Below are positions 11,750 through 23,157 of a DNA stretch of 64,000 nucleotides, one piece after another. This DNA comes from Whitmania pigra (lineage: Eukaryota > Annelida > Clitellata > Hirudinida > Haemopidae), in contig JAJTWR010000314.1 in NCBI GenBank assembly GCA_021613335.1, forward strand, positions 1,623,501 to 1,687,500, read 5' to 3'. Below the pieces are notes generated by a model. That model was not told the origin of the DNA and did not search any database. It saw nothing but the letters and a program-made list of their open reading frames with translations. Position numbers and translations under genes: made by a program. Within the stretch, counting starts at the first letter, position 1, and each line of letters begins with the position of its first letter.

Positions 11750-12150
11750 CTTTTATGTTATAGTTGATGCACTGTTTGAATCTCAACAATGCCATACCTT
11801 CACAGTGAAGACGTGTCCCAGAGCATGGTACAAATGCGTAACTTCAGTATTTGCTTCAAGATTTGATCTCAATTTATTTAAAAAAAAACCTTGTTTCTTT
11901 CAATGCAATTATAAAGGTTATTGTACATAAGCTGTATTTCATGCTCAGATCAATGATCCGTTTATGGTTCTTGAAAGGGAGACTTTAACCTTGAAATCTC
12001 ATGAAATTTCATGTTATAATTGATGTACGGTTTGGACCTCAACAATGCTATACTTTCCATTGAAGCTGTGTCTCACAGCATGATGCATCTGATTTACTTC
12101 ATCATCTACTCCAAGAATTGATCTCAAATATTCAAAAATGTTTCTTAAGA
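11750..12150. repeat. Diverged direct duplication, about 130 nt, two copies
   Basis: Segments near 11755-11885 and 12010-12140 share a series of words (TTATGTTATAGTTGATG / TCATGTTATAATTGATG; CTCAACAATGCCATAC / CTCAACAATGCTATAC; ATTTGATCTCAA / ATTGATCTCAAAT). They are old, diverged copies. Function unknown. Confidence 0.55.
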
Positions 12151-12524
12151 TTTGTACATTTAAAATATGTGATTTACATATTTAGGGAATTATGGGACAC
12201 AAAGACTTGTTAAGCGGACTCTTTGCAGCGTGGAATTGGTTAACGAGTTCGTTACCGTCCTTTGAAGTATTGCTTCACTTTTGTCTTACAAATTATTATG
12301 CGTAAACAATATGCATTCCAAAGTAGGAAGTTGATGCAAATCTTAAGATAAAAATAGTTTCGAGGAAGAATTGAAGAGAGAACGCAATATCGAAGCGACT
12401 CGTGACCAATTTTGGTCAATTGCAGCGAGCTCATGAATCGTTAACCAGTTCTTTGAAGTTTTTAAACAATTTATTAACAGACATTCAAAAAATCAATCAT
12501 AAGACCAATAATTATTCCTCATCA

Positions 12525-13440
12525 TCAGTTAAGCCTTCAAATCCGTCAAAAGTCGAACAGTCTTCATATTCATTTTCGGCTCTTGCCGGATCGCAGGCTA
12601 GTTCAAAGTCCGGGTGGTTACTCCTTTCTTGTAGGCTTAATGTCAGCATTTCTAAAGCCACTCAGAATCAAATCAGGAGACACTTTGTCCTATGCTCATG
12701 CAACCCATGTGCATACCTCGGAATACAAGGCCTTCCTGTCTCGTCCAGACGGTGTGTGAGTGTATGTGCCATTCTGCATCCATTCCTCCCTCTCAGATCT
12801 GTCAATTTCTCAACGATTTGTAGTTGCAGTTTGGATGATAGACCACCCGGGATGATTGCAATGTGACATCCGCTTAAGTTGAGCATCTTCTTAACTGACT
12901 CCTCTTTACGAGCAGTCATTGCATTTATGATCAACCGCGAGCTCTTTGAAAAGAATCCCCTCTTTTGAGAACATTTCTGAATCCAGAGCTTCATGCTGAA
13001 AATTTTTCGCATTGTCTCTTGAAAATCAATATTGGTTTTGACTTGGTGCCAGCCGCAGAGCATCCAAGTATGACTGTGAAACATGTCCGTTCGTAACCAC
13101 TTGTTGTTATTGCCACAGTTCTGGCGCCAGATGCTTTCACTAGCGGGAGTGTCAAAACCTATCTCTTTCTTTGTTCCAAGACCCATAGCTTTAGATCAGA
13201 CTCTAACTTTGGCCATTTCGCATTTTGGCCAAGGCATGCACGTTTTCTCAGGTTCAGTTTATCAAGCAATCATTCCTTCTTTCTCCATTCGCGAACCGAC
13301 ACTTCATTAACGTTGAACTCTCGAGCAGCTGCTCTGTTACCTTTGTCTTTTGCTCTAGAAATGACTTGAAGCTTGTAGGCAACAGTGTACGAGTTACGTT
13401 TATCAGCCACTTTCTTAACGACGTCGATATTTCAATCTAT
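12525..13440 (-). pseudogene. pogo/Tigger-like (CENP-B type) transposase relic
   Basis: On the minus strand the right end encodes a helix-turn-helix start (VADKRNSYTVAYKLQVI, then NVNEVSVREWRKKE) like CENP-B-type DNA-binding domains. The middle has LGQNAKWPKLESDLKLWVL, and further left comes NAMTARKEESVKKM and then IIPGGLSSKLQ, which corresponds to the family's AVIPGGLTSKLQP near the DDE core. The frame is broken by stops and shifts (for example just after WRKKE). The catalytic centre between these blocks is poorly preserved. Dead copy; family placement rests on these three blocks. Confidence 0.72.
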
Positions 13441-13805
13441 TTATTTATTTGATTATAGTCCGTTGCATGACTAAGATGATTTTGACTTATATTTCAATCA
13501 AGAGCACTTCTATCTATATATCACTGTATTTATCACTTCAAGCATCGGCCGCTCAGCCAACGGAAGATTTTTTTACAACTTTTATATTTGATTGTTTTAT
13601 ATATTAGAAACTGCTTCAATTTAATATTTTAATATATATAATTTTAATTTAAATGTTAAATTATTTTAGCCAAAAAAAGGCGTCTATTGGTGCGTGTTAT
13701 AATCGTTTGCGTGTTTTAAAAGTGATTTTTTACATAAATTGGAAAAATTGCTTGTTATATTCGTCCGCGTGTTAAATTCGTCTGCGTGTTTATTTCGTGA
13801 AAATA

Positions 13806-14072
13806 CGGTAATAATTTAGGAATTAAAATAATTAAATGCAAGCTGTCATTCTTAACGTTGTTGTTGTTGTCCTTAACAATAGATGGATCGATGCCCTTCA
13901 GAAGGCCATGAGTTTGACTGACATTTTTTGTTTGAATTGGTAAAAGAATTAATAATTTAAGAATTTAAATAATTAAATGCAAGCTGTCATTCTTAACATT
14001 GTTGTTGTTGTTGTCCTTAACAACAGATGGATCGATGCCCTTCAGAATGCCATGAGTTTGACTGACAAAATG
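13806..14072 (+). repeat. Tandem duplication (about 130 nt x2) holding a PH-domain-like exon
   Basis: Two adjacent copies (about 13806-13925 and 13937-14065) share TTAAATGCAAGCTGTCATTC and the following 90 nt. Each contains an AG followed by a short frame reading WIDALQNAMSLTDKM (second copy, exon-like 14027-14072, then GT) or WIDALQKAMSLTD (first copy). This resembles the last helix of PH domains, where a Trp is conserved. No neighbouring exon was found, so it may be a relic. Confidence 0.45.
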
Positions 14073-14699
14073 GTTGCAGTTACATCTTCGTTATTATTAT
14101 TTTTTTTTTTGGTTTATGAGTTTATTGAATCAAACATATATATATATATATACAGAAAAAAAAAACAAAAAGCGAAAGCAAATAAATTCAAATAAACCCA
14201 CAGGACCAGCCTTAAGGAAGAACACGCTTCCGCTGAAAGTAGTTATATACAAAATCATAAGCTATGCACTTATAATGATAATAATGATAATGAATGATAA
14301 TATTATAATAATAATATTCCGCGCAATAAATATTGTTTACACAACAATTTGAATAGTGTATAAAGTAATTTGAAAGGGCATGTGCTTCACTGAGTTAGGT
14401 CCTTAATATATGAATGTATGGAGGAATTGAATTGAGAATAATTTAAGTATGGATTTGGAAAAAGACGGACTACATTCATGTGTATTACGTAGAAAGCATG
14501 AAGGATTGTTGTAGTTATTGCTTGATATGAAAAAACAAGAGAATATTTTGAGAAGAGAATTGAAAACGTAGGAAAACATGAAAAGAACTTTTTGAAAATT
14601 ATGAATTTGTGATATATTTAACAGACTATTGTTGGAGAAGACAGAAGCAGTTGATGATGAGGGTGATAATGAGAAAATTTTCGTACAATACGTTTTTGC

Positions 14700-15535
14700 C
14701 AGTGTTGCCGTAAGTACTCCAAAAATTTGCTTAAGTATAAGTACAAAGTATCTGGGGCTGAAGGTACTTATAAGTACAGGTACAAGTACGTTGTAGGCAA
14801 TGTACTTATGTACAAGTACTTCTAAGACCTTTATTGATAAGAAATAATATTCGTTATCTTCATTACAATGTTAATACAAGTATAACAGAATTTATATTTA
14901 TCAATAAAATTGTTTATTCTTCTTTAAAAGAAGCAGTGTTTCAAAATATTTGTCACAGAGTCTGTTACGCTGAGGAGTCAGTGTAAAACCAGCTTGACTG
15001 AATATTCTTTCAACAGGTGCAAATAATGGAATGGTTGTGTGGAACTTGAGAAATACATTTTTGACTGCTGTATACTTAAAAATATTATGGTGTGTAATGT
15101 TGGAAGATTGAAACCAAAATAAGCTCCAGAGTCTGTGCAATTGGTCTCATTACTTCAATCCATTCCTTCAAGAACGTGAAATTTTGAGAGCTGAACTTTG
15201 GCAGGTGCAAGCGTTCTATCACGATATTAAATTTGTCCTTAATATCATAGATGGCTCTGTAACTGTCAAATTCAGAGTTCTAACAAGTTGAGTTTGGCTT
15301 AGGTATTGTTCCCCCAAGTACAACAAACACAGCTTCAGCAGTTTTTGAACTCTGAAGTGACGCATTGCTCAAACTGGAACATTTGCCAACCACTGAACGA
15401 TACATTCGCTTGAAAGTCGTATCACTTGTCAGTGTTTTATTGGCATAAGCAAAACAAAAAATTATTACATGCGCAAAATATCCTAGCCTCTGTCCATCAT
15501 ACAATGGAGCCTATGAGAATCATTTTCGTGTTAAA
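14700..15535 (-). mobile_element. Truncated hAT transposon with CAGTGTTGCC terminus
   Basis: The left end starts with CAGTGTTGCC (14700-14709), a terminal sequence common in hAT elements. It is followed by subterminal repeats of AAGTACAAGTAC-type words (14730-14825) and then transposase sequence on the minus strand. No opposite terminus was found. The right limit is approximate, since host-unit sequence resumes near 15450-15540. Confidence 0.65.
14901..15504 (-). pseudogene. hAT transposase C-terminal relic
   Basis: Minus strand. The right part reads LSNASLQSSKTAEAVF, then NSEFDSYRAIYDIKDKFN and FLKEWIEVMRPIAQTLELI, which fits the core of hAT transposases. The left part reads TTIPLFAPVERIFSQAG, then DKYFETLLLLKKN, the hallmark of the hAT C-terminal dimerisation domain. 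Frames shift between the blocks and stops occur, so it is dead. Confidence 0.75.
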
Positions 15536-15791
15536 AATTATGTAGTTCCTCCCACATGAATATCAAGTCTTACAAACAGCCTAACAACAGCAACCACGTA
15601 TGTATATATAATGTGTATATATAATGTGTATATATAATGTGCAATTACAGATTCTATAGGAAAATCAATCCTAAGCTAGAAGAATTGAGAAAATAAAGCG
15701 CTTTTTTCTGCTAAATCAAAAAAATTATTTCACAATTAGTTATCACATTTTCTCTGAGGAATATTTCAAAATATAATTTAAAATTAAACCA

Positions 15792-17121
15792 ATGGAATTT
15801 TTCAAGATATTCGTGGCATTATGTTTAATTGTCACAGCATTATGTTTCCATGATTCATTTATATTTCGTAAAAGTTCAAAATGCAATGGCCAAATACGAT
15901 GTGCCGTGAACGTACCCAGTTTTACTGCAATTGGAAGCTTAATCAACTGTGCACGTCTCTGCAAATCACTGAGAAACTGCACAGGCTTCAATTATTTGGT
16001 GAACACATCGACATGCCAGCTGTTTGACATATTTCCTCTCAAGATAGCTCACCAACCAAATTGCAGTAACTACCAGGTAACTACTTCTCTATTCCAATAA
16101 TTAATTAACATGACCGCGACTTAATGTTTGTGTATTTTGCAGCCATTTTCAATACCATCAGGTAACTATGTTGACTTTTTAATATGTAATTTTCATCTTT
16201 GCTTACATATATTAGTAAAATAACCCGGTGGTCTTCAAATTAGTAAGTTAACTGACACGTTTAATGAGTACATATAAACGAGCCGAGTAGATCTGTGGGA
16301 TATTTTAATCTTATTAAATGCCAGGGAGCTTCCTCATGATTCTAGAAATAATGAATAATAAATTTAATAAAATACATTTAATTAACAAATTGAATTAATG
16401 TGCTGTCTCTAGGGTTACAATAGTACAATAATAAACAATCTGGTTTCATTTAAACAATGTATGATAAAACCAAGCAATAAATTTTTTAAATGTGTGTTTA
16501 GTCAACCTTGCACTATATGGACCAACTAGTCAAAGTTCAACATATATCGAAAGTGGCATCGCCATGTCCTCGAGGCTGGCAGTGGACGGTTTACTGAGTA
16601 CCAATGTATTAGATGGACAATGCAGTCACACGAATGATCCCGACGGAGGAGAGAACTGGTTCATGGTGGATTTGATACGATTAGTGAAAGTCTGCTATGT
16701 TCGCATTTTGACGAGAGAAACTGGTTATTGGAATTGTAGGAACACGTTCGCTTTATTTTAACCTTTTAAATAAATTTTGAATATAAATGCATCCAGCATC
16801 TTGTTATGTTTAAATTAAAACACTTTTCAACTGAAGTATGATTGCATTGAAAAAATAAAATATTTCTCTACATTCATAGTAATCAGATACAAGGACCTCA
16901 TCATCGGCATAACCAATGATTCATGGTTGGTGAAAAGACCAGTAAGAAACACGTATCCTCTGTGTGGAATCTACAAGGGACCTCTTGTTATGGCGTCTTG
17001 GATTCATATCAATTGTTCCACCAATAGTACTCCACCAGCAAGATACGTCATTGTTCAACAAACTCCCGCTAATTCGGGTTATGGGGGAAATTTGTGCCTG
17101 TGCGAAATAGAAGTTTACTGA
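15792..17121 (+). CDS. Secreted PAN/Apple plus F-type-lectin-like protein, copy A
   Basis: About 259 residues from four exons: 15792-16076, microexon 16143-16161 (19 nt), 16502-16735 and 16880-17121. Phases (0, 1, 1) match and all ends are AG/GT. Exon 1 gives a signal peptide (MEFFKIFVALCLIVTALC) and a PAN/Apple-like Cys-rich module (CARLCKSLRNCTGFNY). Exons 3-4 give an F5/8C or F-type-lectin (fucolectin) fold: VNLALYGPTSQSS, LAVDGLLST, CSHTNDPDGGENWFMVDL, and the end LCLCEIEVY, as in fucolectins. A carbohydrate-binding secreted protein is likely, perhaps in defence; ligand unknown. Member of a three-copy array; copies differ mostly in short loops. ORF length and all junctions intact. Confidence 0.78.
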
Positions 17122-17487
17122 AAGTTTTGAAACCCTAATATGAATTTCATAATATTAACGTTAAGTTAATCATTTTCTTTGCTAACTTTTTACACTATTT
17201 AATCACCCGGTAGATTTGAAATGTTTCTTATTAACATGAAGATATGCTATCTTTAAGGAATTAAATATGAATGCTTCTTTTATTTATTTGTAATTTGTTA
17301 TTTCTGTAATATCATCAAGAATCTACAATATTGTTTAAAGTGACCATTTATATTGTTTTCAATTTGAAATTAGAAATAAATCAATTTTGAGATTTCCAAT
17401 TGTTCTACTACCTTTTTCAAAGATCAAAATCAGATTGGCTATAAATATGAACAAAAACAACAAAGAAGTTGATAAATTCTATTAAAT

Positions 17488-17488
<1 letters not shown>

Positions 17489-17544
<56 letters not shown>
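17489..17544. repeat. (TAA)n microsatellite, pre-insertion site of the R4-like LINE
   Basis: Pure AAT tract followed by ACGGCGTGACTAC. The paralogous tract at 30083-30113 abuts the 3' end of an R4-like LINE, and 38092-38140 is uninterrupted like this one. Confidence 0.9.
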
Positions 17545-17546
<2 letters not shown>

Positions 17547-18217
17547 GGCGTGACTACATAAATATCGGCAACAACAGCTGTGCGTACATCACACAGTGAC
17601 AGAGCAACAGTGTTGACAACAAGAGACATTCATAAGATTGCTTTTATTGATTTCATAACAAAACCAAATCCGATGTATTATTTCTTGTCACGAAACATCT
17701 GCTGTTGCTTCTGCAACGACAACAACAAAATCTGACTTGGTACATAGAAATCTAGTCTGGATGTTTAGTGGCATTGGTCACGCAAATTGAGCATAAACAA
17801 TTTTTAGTGAAAATTTCTATTTTTTTTATTGTTATTATATTTTTAATACTACTGTTATTATTTTTAGTATTATCTATATATATATAAAGCAATGATCGTA
17901 TGTTTGTTTACAAGTATATTTCTTTTACAAATTTTTGTTTCTGAACTAATTTGATTGAAACTTGAAACACTTGCTTATGTTGACAAAGGGGTCAGTTTAG
18001 TTTACTTTGCAAAACAATCGATGTATTTATTTGTTTAAAGTCCGTCGCATAATTAGGATGATTTGGACTTGATAGTTAGTTATGTAAAAATAATGATATG
18101 TATTAGTGTAATAATTTCACCCAATCTTTTTTAAAATAAAAGAAATACAGGGTAAAAGTATATTCTGATAATTATTTTTATAAAGTATAAAATTATATAA
18201 AATTTTTATAAATAAGA

Positions 18218-18614
18218 TTAAAAGATGAAATAATGAAAATGCAGCTCACAACACTTGTCAATAAAACAGACAAAGGGAAGCTCGCACCACTTTGTAAACT
18301 GAAATTGGTTAATTTTTGAATAATTTAAAATTACATATTCAATAATAAATTGCATAGTTTATAAATTTGTTACTAGATTGCAGGAATATAGTAAGTTATT
18401 TCAAATCCAGGCAGAGCCTCAGAAACTATTTAAAAACAATGTAACTATTTTAACAAATTTTAAAACTTTTAAAACGACGTCATCGCATGTTAGTAAAATT
18501 CTATCAAATTTTAGAATAATTATAATAAAAATATATAACGTGGAGAACCAATAACCAACCCATGACGCACGCTAGCATCAGGATTGCAAGCAGGAAAACA
18601 CAGGCAGTCTTCAT
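18218..18614 (-). CDS. Candidate small cysteine-rich secreted peptide, copy A
   Basis: Minus strand. Exon 1 (about 18560-18614) begins ATG and encodes a clear signal peptide, MKTACVFLLAILMLACVMG, followed by GT. A candidate later exon (18218-18298) follows a good acceptor (ACCAATTTCAG) and reads FTKWCELPFVCFIDKCCELH, then six more residues and a stop: a C-X5-C-X4-CC pattern. The GT after MG is phase 1 whereas the second exon wants phase 0, so an alternative donor (for example after MGWLL) or a missed middle exon is needed. Support comes from the paralogue at 30.6-31.0 kb, whose differences in this exon are two synonymous and one conservative. I do not recognise a family. Confidence 0.4.
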
Positions 18615-18867
18615 CTTTGGAGATGTCTGAGCGTCAGTGATGGTTGTCCTTATATTCAGTTGGCACACAATTGGACAGCCTACAACTAATAAATTGAAAT
18701 TAAATAACACATAAATATTTACGTTGCTTGGCGAATGTAAAAAAAGATGCATATCTTTGTTCACTGACATAAACAAATGACAACATTAATAATAACAAGG
18801 ATGATGAATTCGACGACGACGACGACGATGATGGTGATATTCAATAGGCACACAATGGTTACTTTAC

Positions 18868-19300
18868 ATCTCCACCAGCAAGATACGTCATTGTTCAACA
18901 AACTCCCGCTAATTCGGGTTATGGGGGAAATTTGTGCCTGTGCGAAATAGAAGTTTACTGAAAGTTTTGAAACCCTAATATGAATTTCATAATATTAACG
19001 TTAAGTTAATCATTTTCTTTGCTAACTTTTTACACTATTTAATCACCCGGTAGATTTGAAATGTTTCTTATTAACATGAAGATATGCTATCTTTAAGGAA
19101 TTAAATATGAATGCTTCTTTTATTTATTTGTAATTTGTTATTTCTGTAATATCATCAAGAATCTACAATATTGTTTAAAGTGATCATTTATATTGTTTTC
19201 AATTTGACATTAGAAATTAATCAATTTGGAGATTGCCAAATTTTCAACTACTTTTTTCAAAGATCAAAATCAGATTGGCTATAAGTCATTAACAAAAACA
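18868..19300 (+). repeat. Partial duplicate of last lectin exon and its 3' flank
   Basis: From 18868 the sequence repeats the end of exon 4 of the lectin gene (coding from about the TPPARYVIV motif through LCLCEIEVY and the stop) plus about 330 nt downstream, matching 17029-17460. It is joined abruptly to sequence that elsewhere (39460) continues differently, so 18867/18868 is a duplication breakpoint. Not a functional gene by itself. Confidence 0.85.
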
Positions 19301-19584
19301 ACAAAGGAGTTGATTAATAATTTCTTGATCTTGTACTCATAAAAACATGTGTGAGCAATGATCAGTCATCCATATTTATAACCATGGTGATTTTTATCGA
19401 TATTTTATTATGTACTGAATGGAAGGATGTGTTTTTTGTTCTAACAATTTCTTACATTTGCTGGTTTCTCCAAAAAAGCAATTATTATGGTGCCGAGGAT
19501 CCTGGCAATCTTTAAGGGTACGCACGGGCATTAAATTATTATAATCAGTTGCAAGGTATATATCGGGATAAATTCTATTAAATT

Positions 19585-19765
19585 AAAATAATAATATTAA
19601 TATTAATAATAATAATAATGATAATGAAAATGACAATGATAATGACAATGGCAATGGCAATGGCAATGGCAATGGCAGTGGCAATGGCAATGACAATGAC
19701 AATGACAATGACAATGACAATGACAATGACAATGACAATAACAATAACAATAATAATAATAATAA
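19585..19765. repeat. Interrupted AAT / GACAAT / GGCAAT microsatellite
   Basis: A TAA tract that grades into hexamers: AATGGC x5, then AATGAC x about 9, then AATAAC. It sits where the unit's (TAA)n tract is expected and marks the left side of the retrotransposon nest. Confidence 0.85.
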
Positions 19766-20169
19766 GGTAAAACCGTCCGAGCTGCACACAGCCTTAATGA
19801 GATGAAAAATAAGGGAGATAGCTCCACCCTATAAACAAAATTAGCTCCACCTAAAGTGATTAAAATTGATTAAAAGTAAGTGTTTTCAAATACATATTGA
19901 TGATAGAGTACTTTAAAAATAATATTAAGTTATTTAAAAAATAACATTAATAACGCCAATAAATAAATTAATTTTAAATGTCACAAATGTTTGCAAATCT
20001 ATGTTAAATGTTTTGAAGTTTATCGAGATGTCTCAAGATGTCTCTATAAATGTTGGGAATACTGTTGCTCGAAATTATTCAATGTAAACAAGAAACCTAA
20101 CTACAGCCTCACTACAAATCCTCGTTATTATTCATTACGCATCTTTGGAAAGGATGTTCCAAAAATAAC

Positions 20170-20405
20170 TGTTGGGTCTTTGAAACAATAACCAGTTGAA
20201 CAGAAAACTTTATTGGCGGTCAAATATTCAGGAACAGAAACTAGAACAAAATATCGCTAATGGCCAGTACGTAATATAACCAACTCGCAATCCCTATCGT
20301 ATAACAACCGTATCACTCCGTAAACTTGTAGGACTCGAACCAAACTCTAAAAACTTCCTCGCTCCCGAGGTCTGTTCTTTTTATACCCGAAATGACGTCA
20401 CAACA
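20170..20405 (-). repeat. 3' LTR of Ty3/gypsy element A
   Basis: Minus strand begins TGTTGTGACGTC and ends CCAACA. It contains a TATAAAAAG box about 20 nt inside and an AATAAA signal (CCAATAAAG) near its end, as expected for an LTR promoter and terminator. Confidence 0.75.
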
Positions 20406-23157
20406 CCTCCGCGCCAGCCGAAGAGTCTCCCAGAGCTTTGAGGCGTAATCTTTCTGACCGTCTAGGCAGGGTAAGTCCTTGATCCAGTATGTTCGGTCGC
20501 TGGAAATTTCTTCGTCCTCTTGGTCGACCTCTGGGTCTTCTCGGCGGTTGTACTGTTGTGGGTATTGTTGTTGTAAGTGGAACATTTCTTGCAGTTGGAG
20601 TGGGACCCGGCACCATGCCTGGGTCATCGTCTTCCTCTACTCCGTGTCTGGGCCTCAATTGCTCAACGTGCCTCTTCCAAGTAGGTCCTTTTGGCACGGC
20701 CTGTATCAAAACATGGCGAGGTCCCAAGACTTGAACTACAATTGCCGGGATCCATCTAGGAACGCGATCCTTACCCGGACCGATGCGTTGTACGTAACAG
20801 GGTTTCCCGACATCGAATTTGGTGTTGTTCGTTCTCTTGTTGGACGTAAGATCGTTCTGTCTGTTTTGAAAACGTTTGGCAATTTGAGACACCGAAGGTA
20901 AAAGTGCGTCTAATTTTCCTCGTATTTGTCTCCCGTTTCTCTCTGCTTCCGAACTCCAAATCCAGGGTGTTTCTTTTCTGGTTAGACTCGTTAACGGCTC
21001 AGCAATGGTCGAAAGGTTTGGGATGAATTTGTGGTAGAACTGCACTGATCCCAAAAATGAGCGTAATGTTGATGTATTTGTTGGCCTTGGCATGTTCGTC
21101 AAAGCGTCCGCACGTTTCCCCTTTTCTATCCCGCTTTTAGAAATAACGAGTCCCAGATATTCCATCGAATCTTTTGCAAAAATGCACTTGTTTTTATTGC
21201 ATCTCAATCCTTTGTCTCGTAACCTTTGTAGTAAAGCTTTCAGGTTTTGAAGATGTTCTTTGGAGTTGGAACCACCGACAAGAATGTCGTCTAGATAGAC
21301 TGCGACTCCTTGTAGATCACACGTCAATCTGTCCATTATTTCTTGGAAGTAACCTGGAGCTGAAATTATTCCAAAAGGTAGTCTCGTTTGAAGTAAAACT
21401 CCTCTATTTGTGGTCAACGCGAGTTTTTGTTGACTCTTAGGAGCGAGTTTGACTTGATTGAATGCATCTGCTAAATCAATCTTGCTGAAGTAACGACTTC
21501 CTCCAAGTTTTCTCATAAGATCCTCAGGCAGTGGCATTGGGTATCGGTGAGGTTCCAACTGGGAATTTACGGTCACCGAATAATCTCCGCAGATTCGAAA
21601 CTTAGCCTTCTTTTTGCCTGGTCGCAGACTCTTTCGAATCGGAACTATCGGAGTTCCGTAATCATTGAAGTGTGTTGGGATCCAAATCCCTTTCTTTATT
21701 CCTGCATCAAGAGCCTGATTTAGATCTTCCTGAATTGAAAATGGAACTGTTCTTGCTTTCACAAAAATTGGCGTTGCTTCCTGTTTGAATTTTACCTCCA
21801 GTTCGAAATCTTTCAAACAACCAAGATCTTGCTCGAAACATTCTTTGAAATCGTGGCAAATTTTAAGACATGCTTTTTCGACGGTTTTTGAATCCGTTTC
21901 TTCATCAACCTTGAAAACATGATTGCGTAGCAAGTCCGACATATCGATTTGCAATTCAACTATGGCTTTCCTGCCAAGAATGTTGAGTTTTGGCAACTTG
22001 GTGACATTGAATTCTAGAGGTACTTCTTGAAGGTCTGATGTCGAAACCATCATTTCGCAGACTCCTAGGTTCGGGATTGAGTCCCCAGTTGCGGAAATAT
22101 ATTTCGTACTGGAAGGTGTTAGCTTGGGTTTTCCCCACCTGTTCCACACTTCCATTGAGCAAAAGTTATCCCTGGCTCCGCTGTCCAACTCGAAAACAAA
22201 TTCTGAATTTCCAATTTGTAACTTTTGTACGAGAGGGGAGTGGCTCGGAATTGTATGGATTGAATTCACTTTTCTCTCTCTTTTGAACTTTTTCTTTAAA
22301 CATGCTTTTTCTAAATGTCCTATGATTCCACAGAAGTTGCATTCCGTTTTGACATGCCTGCAATCATTGGCGTGGTGTCCTTTTGTTCCACATCTTGGAC
22401 ACGTCCCTTTCGGGAATGGAAATTTAGAGAGTTGCTGTACTTGGCGTCTTGGTTTGAAATTCACTTTTTCTTGTTTGTTGTCGGCAGGTTTGAACACTTT
22501 CATTACCGGTTCGTCCGGTGTGCCGTGTACTGTGGCCTTGGCAACCTTAGCAGATTCTTCCACTTCCGTAGCAATTTCAACAGCCCGATTGAAAGTTAAT
22601 TCATCATCTGGAATTTTGAAAAGCGACTTGAGAACCGCCTCGTTGTCAACAGAACATACAAATCTCGTTCTCAAGGCTTCGTCGAGTGTGTCCTCAATAC
22701 TAGGAAAGTCGCACGTAGAAGCTGCTGTTCGAATTTTCGCCGCGAGTTCTTGAATGGTCTCGCCAGGTTGCCTTTTTATCTCGGTCCAAAATCTAAACCT
22801 TTCTCTCACAATGAATCTTTTGGGGTTGAAATTTTCCATCATTACTGCTTGAATTTCCGAAAAGTCTAACTTATTGACTTCGCATGGAATTGTCTTTTGT
22901 GAAGCCGCAGTTTGTAAGAGTTTGTAAATTGAAGTTGACTGGTTTGTGAGAAAAACTTGAGTAATTTTTGAGGTCGGAATAGAGTTTGCTTCTGTAAAGG
23001 TTTGAAACCGACTCATGTAGTCACCCCACAGCTCTTTATTCGGTTCGAAAGGCATGAAATTAGGGATGGTCGTAGAATTCTCAGCAATTGAACGAACCAG
23101 AGTTTCCATTTGTTTCGAAAATAGTTCCAGAAATTTAGCGATATCCGCCATTTTCAC
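20398..23157 (-). CDS. Gag-Pol of Ty3/gypsy element A with RNase H/integrase deletion
   Basis: 919 residues in one frame. Order: gag matrix/capsid-like region (about 1-230, with RFRFWTEIKRQPGETIQELA); two CCHC knuckles (CPRCGTKGHHANDC, CNFCGIIGHLEKAC; about 255-290); aspartic protease with FELDSGARDNF (Ser for the usual Thr); reverse transcriptase with FSKIDLADAFNQVKLAP, LPFGIISAPGYFQ and VYLDDILVGG. After FLGSVQFYHKFIP and about 30 residues the frame jumps straight to the integrase C-terminal region (KFDVGKPCYVQRIGPGKDR...WKRHVEQLRPRHG). RNase H and the integrase zinc and DDE parts are missing without breaking the frame. Stop lies just inside the 3' LTR. Cannot integrate by itself. Confidence 0.85.
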   Translation of the reverse strand: MKMADIAKFLELFSKQMETLVRSIAENSTTIPNFMPFEPNKELWGDYMSRFQTFTEANSIPTSKITQVFLTNQSTSIYKLLQTAASQKTIPCEVNKLDFSEIQAVMMENFNPKRFIVRERFRFWTEIKRQPGETIQELAAKIRTAASTCDFPSIEDTLDEALRTRFVCSVDNEAVLKSLFKIPDDELTFNRAVEIATEVEESAKVAKATVHGTPDEPVMKVFKPADNKQEKVNFKPRRQVQQLSKFPFPKGTCPRCGTKGHHANDCRHVKTECNFCGIIGHLEKACLKKKFKRERKVNSIHTIPSHSPLVQKLQIGNSEFVFELDSGARDNFCSMEVWNRWGKPKLTPSSTKYISATGDSIPNLGVCEMMVSTSDLQEVPLEFNVTKLPKLNILGRKAIVELQIDMSDLLRNHVFKVDEETDSKTVEKACLKICHDFKECFEQDLGCLKDFELEVKFKQEATPIFVKARTVPFSIQEDLNQALDAGIKKGIWIPTHFNDYGTPIVPIRKSLRPGKKKAKFRICGDYSVTVNSQLEPHRYPMPLPEDLMRKLGGSRYFSKIDLADAFNQVKLAPKSQQKLALTTNRGVLLQTRLPFGIISAPGYFQEIMDRLTCDLQGVAVYLDDILVGGSNSKEHLQNLKALLQRLRDKGLRCNKNKCIFAKDSMEYLGLVISKSGIEKGKRADALTNMPRPTNTSTLRSFLGSVQFYHKFIPNLSTIAEPLTSLTRKETPWIWSSEAERNGRQIRGKLDALLPSVSQIAKRFQNRQNDLTSNKRTNNTKFDVGKPCYVQRIGPGKDRVPRWIPAIVVQVLGPRHVLIQAVPKGPTWKRHVEQLRPRHGVEEDDDPGMVPGPTPTARNVPLTTTIPTTVQPPRRPRGRPRGRRNFQRPNILDQGLTLPRRSERLRLKALGDSSAGAEVL

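Larger units (their letters stand above)
10905..13808 (-). mobile_element. Decayed pogo/Tigger-like DNA transposon
   Basis: Encloses a recognisable pogo-type transposase relic on the minus strand. Both flanks carry multiple copies of a GCGTGTTATAATCG-like motif (10910-10975 and 13690-13795), which I take as terminal or subterminal repeats. Exact inverted repeats and a TA duplication were not established, so the limits are approximate. The 11.0-12.25 kb part has no coding sequence I can assign. Confidence 0.55.

Noticed and set aside
12402..12866. 154-residue plus-strand ORF
   Set aside because: Antisense to the pogo-like transposase relic, which explains the region better.
19991..20191. 66-residue plus ORF next to element A
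   Set aside because: Runs into the LTR, no recognisable features, AT-rich context.
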